A stretch of 5,274 nucleotides of DNA from TC-15 sp034437275 (GTDB taxonomy: Bacteria > Chloroflexota > Anaerolineae > Aggregatilineales > Aggregatilineaceae), in assembly GCA_034437275.1 (NCBI GenBank), contig DAOTUD010000173.1:1-5274 (forward strand). Reading direction: 5' to 3'. This document shows, piece by piece, positions 1-5,274 of this stretch. The position numbers and the translations under genes are program-made. How positions within the stretch are numbered: the first letter of the stretch is position 1; each line of letters starts with the position of its first letter. The notes under the pieces are model-generated. The model did no database searches, was not told the origin of the DNA, and saw nothing but the letters and a program-made list of their open reading frames with translations.

Positions 1-28
1 GCTCTTTCAGAAATGTGATAAACTCCAT
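1..28 (-). CDS. Possible transposase N-terminus (9 codons, runs off left edge)
   Basis: The minus-strand ATG at 28-26 starts a frame reading MEFITFLKE before the window ends. It is preceded by AGAGG at 38-34 with a 5-base spacer, which is good Shine-Dalgarno spacing. Its position about 95 bases inside the presumed element boundary is what one expects for the transposase of an insertion sequence. Nine residues are too few to assign a family; the identification rests on context, namely the compositional break and the interrupted mutase. It could be a chance start. Confidence 0.3.
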
Positions 29-59
29 TGTAGCCTCTTGTGATGTGGGATTTTGGCTT

Positions 60-118
60 TGTACCCTTTTCCCTACCTCACTTGAGGCTTTTTGTCCACC
101 TTTTCTCTGTCAACCTTT
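60..118. repeat. Three degenerate TGT..CC.TTT motifs at the element end
   Basis: On the plus strand TGTACCCTTTT (60-70), TGTCCACCTTTT (93-104) and TGTCAACCTTT (108-118) share the pattern TGT, a short C/A-rich core and a T-run. On the minus strand they read AAAGG-(T/G)(T/G)GACA-like. Starts are spaced 33 and 15 bases apart. A short palindrome, CCTCA-ct-TGAGG (76-87), sits between the first two and is followed by a T-run. Iterated sites near an element end often bind transposase, but here that is inference. Confidence 0.35.
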
Positions 119-122
119 GCGC

Positions 123-1388
123 GCACCCGTGGCGGTTAGCAGCCTGCGCGATATGGAAATCCTGTTCGACGATATTCCGCTGGGCGAGGTCAGCACGTCG
201 ATGACGATCAACAGCCCGGCGGCGATGCTGTGGGCGTTTTACATCGCGGCGGCGGAACGGCAGGGCGTGCCGATGGCGGCGCTGCGCGGCACGATCCAAA
301 ACGATATTTTGAAGGAATACCAGGCGCAGAAGGAGTACATCTTCCCGCCGGAGCCGTCGATGCGGCTGGTGACGGACACCATCGAGTACGGCACGCAGCA
401 TCTGCCGCAGTGGAACACGATCAGCATCAGCGGCTACCACATCCGCGAGGCGGGCAGCACCGCCGGGCAAGAGCTGGCCTTCACGCTGGCGAATGGGCTG
501 GAGTACGTGCGCTGGGCGCTGCGGCGCGGGCTGGACATCGACGACTTCGCGCCCCGGCTGAGCTTCTTCTTCAACGTACACAACGATTTTATGGAGGAGA
601 TCGCCAAGCTGCGGGCGGCGCGGCGCATCTGGGCGCGGGAAATGCGCGAAACGTTCGGCGCACAGCATCCGCGCAGTTGGCTGCTGCGCTTCCACACGCA
701 GACCGCCGGCGTCAGCCTGTCCGCCCAGCAGCCGGAGATCAACATCGTGCGCGTGGCGATCCAGGCGTTGGCGGCGGTGTTGGGCGGGGCGCAAAGCCTG
801 CACACCAACAGCATGGACGAGGCGCTGGCGCTGCCCAGCGAGCACGCGGTCACGGTCGCGCTGCGCACGCAGCAGATCATCGCGCACGAGTCCGGTGTGG
901 CGAATACGGTCGATCCGCTGGGTGGCAGCTACACCCTGGAGAAGCTGACCGACGAGCTAGAGGAGGAAGCCTACGCCTACTTTGCGCGCATTGACGACCT
1001 GGGCGGGGTGCTGGCGTGCGTCGAAAACGGATTCTTCCAGCAGGAGATCGCGGATGCAGCGGCATGCTTCCAGCAGGAGGTCGAGAACGGCGAGCGCGTG
1101 ATCGTCGGCGTGAACGCCCATCGCAGCGAGGAGCCGCCGGCGATCCCGATCCTGGCTATGGATCCGCAGGGCTACGAGCGCCAGGTCGCGCGGCTGGCGG
1201 ATCTGCGCGAATCGCGCGATAACGACGCGGTGCGGCGGGCGCTGGACGATCTGCACGCGGCGGCGCGTGGCGAGGCCAACTTGATGCCGCGCATCATGGC
1301 AGCGGCGCGAGCCTACGCGACGTTAGGCGAGATCGCTGCTGTGCTGCGCGATGAATTCGGCGAGTACCAGGAGCGCCACGTGATCTAG
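123..1388 (+). pseudogene. Coenzyme B12-dependent acyl-CoA mutase large subunit, N-terminally truncated
   Basis: This is the catalytic TIM-barrel subunit of the methylmalonyl-CoA mutase family, which rearranges the carbon skeleton of acyl-CoA thioesters by radical chemistry with adenosylcobalamin. Homology starts at SSLRDMEILFD (from about 138) and runs through TIQNDILKEY (291-320), IFPPEPSMR, SISGYHIREAG, FAPRLSFFF, RFHTQTAG (His693-695 equals active-site His244 of the P. shermanii enzyme), LGGAQSLHTNS, DPLGGSY and the usual C-terminus LGEIAAVLRDEFGE. No B12-binding domain follows, so this is the stand-alone large-subunit type, which needs a separate small subunit; none is in the window. About 130 N-terminal residues are missing, including the Tyr89 region, and foreign-looking sequence replaces them. 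The open frame continues to the left edge with a GTG at 15, but those codons do not match the family. The Arg207 equivalent is Gln (327-329), as in isobutyryl- and 2-hydroxyisobutyryl-CoA mutases. The rest of the frame is intact, suggesting recent disruption or an assembly join. Confidence 0.8.
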
Positions 1389-1411
1389 TGGAGCAGGGGG
1401 GCCTGCTCCAC
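1388..1411. terminator. Perfect 10-bp hairpin between convergent genes
   Basis: GTGGAGCAGG (1388-1397) pairs perfectly with CCTGCTCCAC (1402-1411) around a GGGG loop. It begins at the last base of the mutase stop codon and ends 15 bases before the stop of the convergent cyclase gene, so it can serve both directions. There is no U-tract on either side, so it is either a non-canonical terminator or an mRNA 3'-end stabiliser. Confidence 0.6.
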
Positions 1412-1426
1412 AGTGCCGCCGGTCGA

Positions 1427-2065
1427 TCAGCTCGCGTCGTCGATCAGGATCACGCGGGTGGGTGCGCCTTCGATGCCGCCCAGCTTCAGCGGCAGGGCGA
1501 CCAGCTGGTAGGTGCCCGGCGTGATGGCGCGCAGGTCCAGCCCTTCGAGGATCACGACTTGCGCGCCCAGCAGCTTTTGGTGCGGCACGACGAGGTCGGA
1601 CCAGATCGCAATCGAGAGGTAGTCGATGCCCACCAGCTTGATCGCGTGATCGACGATCCACTGCGCGCCGCTGGAATCCAGCGCAACGTAATCCTGGACG
1701 AAGGACGTCGTGTTTTTGTCCCAGATGGCCGAGTTGCGGGTGAGGAACAGCACGCGCTCGGTTCCCGCGGGGATCGCCAGCTTGTCGAGCGCTGCGGCGT
1801 CCAGCACGTCCGCGTCGCGTGCATCGACGACCAGCACCGGGCCGACCAGCACGTCGAGGTCCAACCCCTCGACCGTGCCGCCGCCGGGGACGAAATGCGC
1901 CGGGGCATCGACGTGCGTGCCGGTGTGGGTGCCCATGCTCATCTGCGAGACGGTGGCTTCGTCGCCCCGGCCCAGGTGCGAGACCTGCCCGGTTTCAATC
2001 GGCGGGCTGTCGGGCCAGGTGACCAGCGAATCGGTGATCGTCAGGGAAATGTCGTAAACAGGCAT
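1427..2065 (-). CDS. Cyclase family / kynurenine formamidase-like metal hydrolase
   Basis: A 212-residue protein of the cyclase family (Pfam PF04199), which includes bacterial kynurenine formamidase KynB, isatin hydrolase and other metal-dependent amide or ring hydrolases. Length and start (MPVYDISL, then a WPDSPP turn) match KynB-type proteins. The signature GTHTGTHVDAPAHF is at residues 45-58. His47, His51 and Asp53 are the expected metal ligands, and His57 is the conserved follow-on His. His162 and Glu174 keep the 12-residue spacing of the KynB His160/Glu172 pair. The C-terminal block EGLDLRAITPGTYQLVALPLKL with EGAP is also typical. The ATG at 2065 has AAGG (2075-2072) 6 bases upstream, with a second GGAG just before it. 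No signal peptide is seen, so it is probably cytoplasmic. There is no tryptophan-catabolism gene nearby, so the substrate is undetermined; kynurenine formamidase is one possibility only. It converges on the disrupted mutase, so co-transcription with it is excluded. Confidence 0.88.
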   Translation of the reverse strand: MPVYDISLTITDSLVTWPDSPPIETGQVSHLGRGDEATVSQMSMGTHTGTHVDAPAHFVPGGGTVEGLDLDVLVGPVLVVDARDADVLDAAALDKLAIPAGTERVLFLTRNSAIWDKNTTSFVQDYVALDSSGAQWIVDHAIKLVGIDYLSIAIWSDLVVPHQKLLGAQVVILEGLDLRAITPGTYQLVALPLKLGGIEGAPTRVILIDDAS

Positions 2066-2233
2066 GTCGTACCTTTCTCCTTACGCTAAGGGTGGTTCCG
2101 TGATCTAATTGTGCCAGACGTTGGGCGCGCGTGCACCGTCGTTAACGAAACTGCGGATTCTCTGGACGGCTGTCCTGCCCGGCGGCATGACGCGGTACGC
2201 CACTGCGCCGATCGCGCGGAACATCAAACGAGA

Positions 2234-2255
2234 CAATCCAGCCTGTGCGGGAATG
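2234..2255. repeat. Degenerate REP-like palindrome
   Basis: CAATCCAGC (2234-2242) and GCGGGAATG (2247-2255) are imperfect inverted arms (7 of 9 positions pair) around a CTGT loop. Read on the minus strand it starts CATTCCCGCACAGGC, similar to the widespread intergenic repeats whose false translations give IPAQAG-type peptides; the minus frame here indeed reads CIPAQAG. This looks like a single decayed copy. Whether more copies exist in the genome cannot be judged from this window. Confidence 0.35.
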
Positions 2256-2272
2256 CAGGTCGATCCACTCTC

Positions 2273-2302
2273 ATTTAACCACTCAATATTAAATGCTGTC
2301 AA
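2273..2302 (-). promoter_or_regulatory. Candidate sigma-70-type promoter for the cyclase gene
   Basis: On the minus strand a perfect TTGACA (2302-2297) is followed after 18 bases by TTAAAT (2278-2273), four of six matches to TATAAT, in an AT-rich setting. Transcription would start near 2265 and leave a leader of about 200 bases before the cyclase ATG at 2065. Spacing and the exact -35 support it; the long leader and single-sequence evidence limit confidence. Confidence 0.35.
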
Positions 2303-2412
2303 ATGTGTTTAGCGAATCTGTAAGTGTGAAAATAGTAAAGGCTAAATAAAAACTTTTCGCAGCCGCACGGCGGCAGCAGCGCGTGGTGGGCCGCGTGTTC
2401 CGCCCACGCCAT

Positions 2413-2441
2413 TTGTGGTAGCTCTCCAAAGCGGCTATACT
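2413..2441 (+). promoter_or_regulatory. Candidate sigma-70-type promoter for the methyltransferase gene
   Basis: TTGTGG (2413-2418), 17 bases, then TATACT (2436-2441, five of six to consensus). The start point would fall near 2448, at the foot of a perfect small hairpin, giving a 5' leader of about 170 bases before the ATG at 2619. The -10 is good and the -35 only half-conserved. It is the best plus-strand promoter I found in this spacer. Confidence 0.35.
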
Positions 2442-2446
2442 TATGC

Positions 2447-2462
2447 CGGTTCACTCGAACCG
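2447..2462 (+). other. Small perfect hairpin in the methyltransferase leader
   Basis: CGGTTC (2447-2452) pairs with GAACCG (2457-2462) around ACTC. If the promoter at 2413-2441 is real, this lies at the extreme 5' end of the mRNA, where it could stabilise the transcript. As DNA it could instead be a dyad operator. No regulator gene is adjacent to choose between these. Confidence 0.3.
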
Positions 2463-2608
2463 TTCCAACCACCCAGCAGCACGCATTCAGAATCGTTGTG
2501 TTGAGCACGGCATCCGCTGCGATACCGTCTGGCTATTTTGCTGCACGTCGGATTCTGAGTCGTTTGTGGTTGTTGCAAGGAGTATTTACATCGTCATATC
2601 AGACCAAT

Positions 2609-2614
2609 AGGAGG
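2609..2614 (+). promoter_or_regulatory. Strong ribosome binding site AGGAGG
   Basis: A full AGGAGG sits 4 bases before the ATG at 2619. The spacer is short but the match is complete, so it fixes the start of the methyltransferase and suggests efficient translation. Confidence 0.75.
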
Positions 2615-2618
2615 CCCG

Positions 2619-3407
2619 ATGAATAAGTACTATATTCAGTTCCCGCCCATCAACGCCAACGATCTTGACCAGGATGAGGCATACTTTTTTCTGGTCGATG
2701 ATGGCAAGAAGAAGAAAGTCCTATTTCATGATTATGACACCCTGTATGATACTCCCGGCCTCTACGAGCAGCTTTTCTACGAACGGCTCAAATGCAACTC
2801 GCCTGATAAAGTGACGGACGCGCTGCGCCATACCATCGACGTCAACAAAGAGCATTTTTCCGAGCTGCGCGTGCTCGATTTTGGGGCCGGTAATGGCATG
2901 ATGGGCGAAGCGTTGAAGCAGGTTGGCGTCGCGCGGCTGGTCGGGGTGGATATCCTCGAAGAAGCCAAGGTCGCTACCGAACGGGACCGGCCCGGCATCT
3001 ATGATGAGTACTATGTCCGCGACTTTACCTGCCTGAGCGAGGACGAAATCGAGGAGCTGCGTTCCTGGAACCTGAACGCCCTGACGACCGTCGCCGCACT
3101 CGGGTTTGGCGACATTCCCATCACCGCGTTTATCCAGGCCCTTAACCTGATCACCGAGCAGGGCTGGGTAACCTTCAACATCAAAGAGACATTCCTGTAC
3201 GATACCGATGACACCGGGTTCTCAAAGTTAATCCGCGAATTGATTTTCTCCGAATACCTGAACTTGAATCACCTGGAACGCTATCGCCACCGCCTGTCGA
3301 TTGAGGGCAGTCCCCTGTACTATTTCTCCGTTGTCTGCTGGAAGAAAGCCCATGTGCCGATGGAGTTCCTGGCGGAGAAAGGCATTCTAGAGACTGCCGA
3401 TGCATAA
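2619..3407 (+). CDS. Class I SAM-dependent methyltransferase, substrate unknown
   Basis: A 262-residue soluble protein with a Rossmann methyltransferase core. Motif I is VLDFGAGNG (residues 85-93), which binds the methionine part of S-adenosylmethionine. The acidic residue that binds the ribose is Asp111 in LVGVDI. A DFT segment (135-137) probably contacts the adenine, and ALTTVAALGFGDIP (about 153-166) is the motif IV region. There is no NPPY or DPPY, so it is not a DNA/RNA amino-methyltransferase of that kind. The preceding ~80 residues (YDTLYDTPGLYEQLFYERL) form the usual helical cap that often determines substrate; small-molecule methylation is the likeliest role. ATG choice is fixed by AGGAGG. 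The gene stands alone between divergent and convergent neighbours. Its GC content is lower than its neighbours: two 60-base lines counted by hand give 52% (2641-2700) and 45% (3181-3240), against over 70% in lines of the mutase and dehydrogenase genes. That suggests separate origin. Confidence 0.85.
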   Translation: MNKYYIQFPPINANDLDQDEAYFFLVDDGKKKKVLFHDYDTLYDTPGLYEQLFYERLKCNSPDKVTDALRHTIDVNKEHFSELRVLDFGAGNGMMGEALKQVGVARLVGVDILEEAKVATERDRPGIYDEYYVRDFTCLSEDEIEELRSWNLNALTTVAALGFGDIPITAFIQALNLITEQGWVTFNIKETFLYDTDDTGFSKLIRELIFSEYLNLNHLERYRHRLSIEGSPLYYFSVVCWKKAHVPMEFLAEKGILETADA

Positions 3408-3417
3408 CGGCAGCGTG

Positions 3418-3448
3418 GCCCCTGGCCGCCCGGCGCAGGCCAGGGGGC
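3418..3448. terminator. GC-rich hairpin between convergent genes
   Basis: CCCCTGGCC (3419-3427) pairs perfectly with GGCCAGGGG (3438-3446) over a 10-base loop, extended by G3418-C3448 with one bulged G. It lies 10 bases after the methyltransferase stop and 10 bases beyond the dehydrogenase stop, so it can act on both transcripts. There is no U-tract. The G-run 3443-3447 can alternatively pair with C-run 3454-3458 across CATCGT, giving a competing hairpin that overlaps the end of the dehydrogenase gene. Confidence 0.6.
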
Positions 3449-3458
3449 ATCGTCCCCC

Positions 3459-4274
3459 CTACCCGTACACCCGCGCCAGCACCCGGTCCATCAGCGCCGG
3501 GAAGCGCCGCCCCGCCCACACGAACAGCGCATCGATCCAGCGCACGGTCATCGTGCGCCGCTTGCGATCCAGCGCGCGGGCGATGCCCCCGGCGACCTGC
3601 TCGGGCGTCATCGTCGGCCAGCGTGTCGCCACGCGCCCGGGCTGGCCGCGCCGTTTTTCGGCGAACTCGGTCTCCGTCTGCCCGACCCACAACACCGTGA
3701 CGTGGATGCCGTCGGCGCGCAGTTCCCCGCGCAGCGCACGCCCCAGCGCATCGACGGCGGCTTTGCTGGCGCTGTAGGTCGCGGCATACGGTCCCGGCAC
3801 CGGCCCCAGGATCGACGAGATCAGCACGATGTGCCCTTCGCCGCTGGCGCGCATCCCCGGCACGGCGGCGCGCACGCTGTGGATCACGCCGTCGATGTTG
3901 GGGCGCAGCACGGCCTCCAGGTCCTCCCAGGGCACATCGACGAGCGCCCCGCGCTGCCCCAGTCCGGCATTCGCGACCAGCACCGTCAGTTGGTTGAACT
4001 CCGCCAGCGCCAACGCCGCCGCGCGCTGCATCGCGTCGGGATCGGTTACGTCGGCCTCCAGCGGCAGGATGCGGCCCGGCAGGTTTTGCTTCTCGGCCTC
4101 GGCCTGCAGGGCGTTCAGGCGCTCGACGCGCCGCCCCGTCACCGCGACATCATCCCCCAGCGCGGCGAACAACAGCGCCGCCGCCCGTCCGATGCCCGAA
4201 CTGCCGCCCGTGATCAAGATGGCGCGCGGCGGGGCGGCTTGGGGGATCAGGGTGCGTCGGTACCACCTCAACAT
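3459..4274 (-). CDS. Classical short-chain dehydrogenase/reductase (SDR)
   Basis: A 271-residue NAD(P)-dependent oxidoreductase. The cofactor motif TGGSSGIG is at residues 22-29, followed by TGRR (46-49), whose arginines after the second strand favour NADPH. DVT is at 75-77 and the NAG motif at 102-104. The catalytic tetrad is complete: Asn126, Ser154 (in LISSILG), Tyr167 and Lys171 (YSASK). The C-terminal ~50 residues (MTPEQVAGGIARAL, then a basic-aromatic stretch ending RVLARVYG) are longer than the minimal SDR fold and amphipathic, so loose membrane contact is possible but unproven. The ATG at 4274 is supported by AAAGG about 8 bases upstream (4287-4283). The gene lies 38 bp downstream of the membrane-protein gene on the same strand, so co-transcription is likely. 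The substrate cannot be read from sequence. Generic SDR, probably acting on a carbonyl or hydroxyl of a hydrophobic substrate. Confidence 0.9.
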   Translation of the reverse strand: MLRWYRRTLIPQAAPPRAILITGGSSGIGRAAALLFAALGDDVAVTGRRVERLNALQAEAEKQNLPGRILPLEADVTDPDAMQRAAALALAEFNQLTVLVANAGLGQRGALVDVPWEDLEAVLRPNIDGVIHSVRAAVPGMRASGEGHIVLISSILGPVPGPYAATYSASKAAVDALGRALRGELRADGIHVTVLWVGQTETEFAEKRRGQPGRVATRWPTMTPEQVAGGIARALDRKRRTMTVRWIDALFVWAGRRFPALMDRVLARVYG

Positions 4275-4312
4275 GCCGTCTGCCTTTCCCGTGGGTGTGC
4301 TGCCCTACGCCG

Positions 4313-5274
4313 CTACTTCTCCTTGACGCGGGCCGATTCGATCATCGCGTCGATGTCGTCGGAGAATGTATCGAGGTGTGCCTCGGGCAGCGACAACATC
4401 CACACCGCGGCCTCCGCGCTGTTTTCCGGGACGACGAAAGTGACCACACGCTGCTGGTGGGGCGGATCGACGTTCTCAAAGAACCGGTTGTCAGACGGAT
4501 TGTCGAACACCGTGTTGATGCGATAGCCGCACAGCCCATCCCCGCGTTCGATGATTTTCGGCTCCTGGATTCTGGTCGCTTCACCGAACATGCCCAGATC
4601 GCCCGGCTCCAGGTCGGGCATGCTGTCGAATTCGGCGCGCACATCTTCACAGCGGAAGCTGTCCGGCGCAATCGCGCTGCCGGTGGCATTGCCGGGGCCG
4701 CCATACCCGCCGTAGATCAGCACGATTGGCTGTCCGCCGGACATCAGCGTAAACACGTTCGTTTCAACAATGGCGACGCCGTTCTGCGTGGAATCGACGT
4801 CCAGGTCCGACTCGAAATCCGTCCACCCGTCCGATTGGTTTTCGAGGGGCATACCTTCGTTTAGCCCATCGCGCCAGACTTCCCACCACGTATCACCGGC
4901 GAGGGCAGCATACCAACTGCGCGGCACGTCAATCGAGACGGCGTATTGGTCGTCCTCAAACTCGACCGTCTTACGCCCAAAGTCGCCGGGCAGATAGCCC
5001 GCCACCATGTCGAACGGCCCCAGGCTGAAGCTGGCGTAGCTCAGGCCGCTGCACAGCAGGCACGGCAGCAGCACCACCAGGAACAACCCCAGCAGGCACC
5101 CCTTCCAGCACGAGCACCCCCGGCGCGAACGCGGGGGCGGCCCGTAGCCGGGGGGCTGCTGCGGCGGGTAGGATGACGGGTGGCCGGGCGGCGGCCCATA
5201 GCCGGGCTGCGGCGGGGGCGGTCTGTAGCCGGGCGGCTGCTGCGGGGGCGGGTAGGGCGCGGGCGGCTGCGGGC
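4313..5274 (-). CDS. Proline-rich single-pass membrane protein with extracytoplasmic domain (5' end outside window)
   Basis: The frame is open from the right edge to the TAG at 4315-4313, at least 319 residues. A TTG at 5086 would start inside the membrane helix and is not the true start. Order: a P/Q/G/Y-rich tail (codons from 5272 to 5132) with repeats such as GYGPPP and PPQQPPGY; a basic Cys-rich patch RSRRGCSCWKGC (5131-5096); a hydrophobic helix (LLGLFLVVLLPCLLC, continuing to about 5030); then ~230 residues without further membrane segments. Positive charges before the helix predict the tail inside and the C-terminal domain outside. That domain begins with an IDVPRSWYAAL segment, similar in style to secreted PsbP/LpqN-like domains that start with a short proline-tryptophan strand, and ends in a helix (FSDDIDAMIESARVK). 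Cysteines in FRCEDV and GLCGYR could form a disulfide. I do not recognise the family. It is probably the upstream partner of the SDR gene, whose start is 38 bp downstream. Confidence 0.75.
   Translation of the reverse strand, partial: PQPPAPYPPPQQPPGYRPPPPQPGYGPPPGHPSSYPPQQPPGYGPPPRSRRGCSCWKGCLLGLFLVVLLPCLLCSGLSYASFSLGPFDMVAGYLPGDFGRKTVEFEDDQYAVSIDVPRSWYAALAGDTWWEVWRDGLNEGMPLENQSDGWTDFESDLDVDSTQNGVAIVETNVFTLMSGGQPIVLIYGGYGGPGNATGSAIAPDSFRCEDVRAEFDSMPDLEPGDLGMFGEATRIQEPKIIERGDGLCGYRINTVFDNPSDNRFFENVDPPHQQRVVTFVVPENSAEAAVWMLSLPEAHLDTFSDDIDAMIESARVKEK
5132..5272 (-). repeat. Degenerate coding repeats for GYGPPP / PPQQPPGY
   Basis: The 47 codons from 5272 to 5132 encode mostly Pro, Gln, Gly and Tyr. 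A GY(G/R)PPP unit occurs three times (around 5230-5216, 5203-5189 and 5149-5132), separated by PQ-rich spacers. The DNA is correspondingly repetitive and G-rich on the plus strand. Such tails vary in length between related strains by slippage. They are usually disordered cytoplasmic segments. Confidence 0.7.

Larger units (their letters stand above)
1..122 (-). mobile_element. Terminus of an insertion element (left part outside window)
   Basis: The first ~120 bases differ from what follows. I count 52 G+C in positions 1-120 (43%) against 37 of 60 in the next line and up to 44 of 60 inside the mutase gene. The plus-strand reading shows no resemblance to the N-terminal part of acyl-CoA mutases, although mutase homology begins abruptly at about 123-129. 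On the minus strand an ATG (28-26) follows AGAGG (38-34) by 5 bases and opens a frame leaving the window, as expected for a transposase reading inward from an element end. Three related motifs of the form TGT-N(2-3)-CC-TTT lie at 60-70, 93-104 and 108-118 and could be terminal transposase-binding sites. The outer boundary is somewhere in 118-128. The other terminus and any target duplication are not visible, so the family cannot be named. A chimeric assembly join would look similar. Confidence 0.5.
2066..2618. other. Non-coding stretch between divergent genes
   Basis: This 553-bp region lies between the divergently transcribed cyclase and methyltransferase genes. Short frames here (for example 2105-2302 on the minus strand, 2109-2312 on the plus strand, 2299-2508 on the minus strand) have no recognisable protein pattern or convincing ribosome site and are not called. 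The section 2271-2355 is clearly AT-rich, while 2356-2410 is GC-rich with a weak stem (GTGGGC 2386-2391 with GCCCAC 2402-2407). It also holds promoter candidates in both directions, a REP-like palindrome and a perfect hairpin, listed separately. Confidence 0.6.

Noticed and set aside
15..122. N-terminal extension of the mutase from a GTG at 15
   Set aside because: The frame is open, but the encoded residues (Cys-, Phe- and Pro-rich) have nothing in common with the mutase family. Composition changes at about 120, so the openness is probably chance.
78..887. 269-codon open frame on the minus strand inside the mutase gene
   Set aside because: It is antisense to strongly conserved mutase codons, and its Arg/His/Gln-rich translation is typical of a GC-rich shadow frame.
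1388..2089. 233-codon plus-strand frame opposite the cyclase
   Set aside because: It overlaps a gene with all KynB-type metal ligands; its own translation shows no family pattern and its start overlaps the mutase stop.
2105..2312. Small frames on both strands in the spacer (65 and 67 codons)
   Set aside because: Both cover the REP-like palindrome and lack a ribosome site or recognisable protein features; the IPAQAG peptide is a known false-translation signature.
2440..2470. tRNA T-arm-like sequence (GGTTCactcGAACC)
   Set aside because: Loop and stem lengths do not fit a T-arm on either strand, and no acceptor or anticodon arms can be built around it.
2573..2601. Promoter TTGCAA-17-ATATCA close to the methyltransferase
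   Set aside because: The -10 is poor, and transcription would start on top of the AGGAGG, leaving almost no leader.
3702..4526. Plus-strand frame of 274 codons opposite the dehydrogenase
   Set aside because: Antisense shadow of an SDR with a complete catalytic tetrad; composition-driven.
4313..5086. Membrane protein starting at the TTG at 5086
   Set aside because: This start lies within the hydrophobic helix, has no ribosome site, and the same frame continues open with coherent repeats to the window edge.

Overview
The window looks like a stretch of a GC-rich bacterial chromosome, about 60-70% GC over most genes. Clear Shine-Dalgarno sites precede the complete genes, and convergent pairs are separated by short GC-rich hairpins. 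A proline/GYGPPP-rich cytoplasmic tail joined to one membrane helix and an outside domain, next to a stand-alone B12-type mutase large subunit and a KynB-like cyclase, would suit a Chloroflexota (Anaerolineae-type) organism. That placement is inference from gene style; no phylogenetic marker is present.

Left end (1 to about 122): AT-richer sequence that does not belong to the gene that follows. It reads best as the terminus of an insertion element whose transposase runs leftward out of the window, with a minus-strand ATG at 28-26 behind an AGAGG ribosome site. It abuts, in the middle of a conserved protein block, the large subunit of a coenzyme B12-dependent acyl-CoA mutase (about 123-1388, +). 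The mutase has lost roughly its first 130 residues and is probably a pseudogene. Its substrate-specificity residue equivalent to Arg207 of methylmalonyl-CoA mutase is Gln, which points to an isobutyryl- or 2-hydroxyisobutyryl-CoA mutase type rather than a true methylmalonyl-CoA mutase.

Middle: a perfect 10-bp hairpin (1388-1411) separates the mutase from a convergent metal-dependent cyclase/kynurenine-formamidase-like hydrolase (1427-2065, -) with all expected metal ligands. A 553-bp non-coding stretch (2066-2618) follows. It holds candidate promoters facing both ways, a decayed REP-like palindrome and a small perfect hairpin. It leads into a class I SAM-dependent methyltransferase (2619-3407, +) that is markedly less GC-rich than its neighbours.

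Right part: a second convergent hairpin (3418-3448), then two minus-strand genes that probably form one transcription unit, 38 bp apart. The upstream one (4313 to beyond 5274) is a proline-rich, single-pass membrane protein whose N-terminus lies outside the window. The downstream one (3459-4274) is a classical short-chain dehydrogenase/reductase with an intact catalytic tetrad. I see no CRISPR array, tRNA, rRNA or obvious multi-gene defence system. The most interesting points are the disrupted mutase and its Gln substitution.
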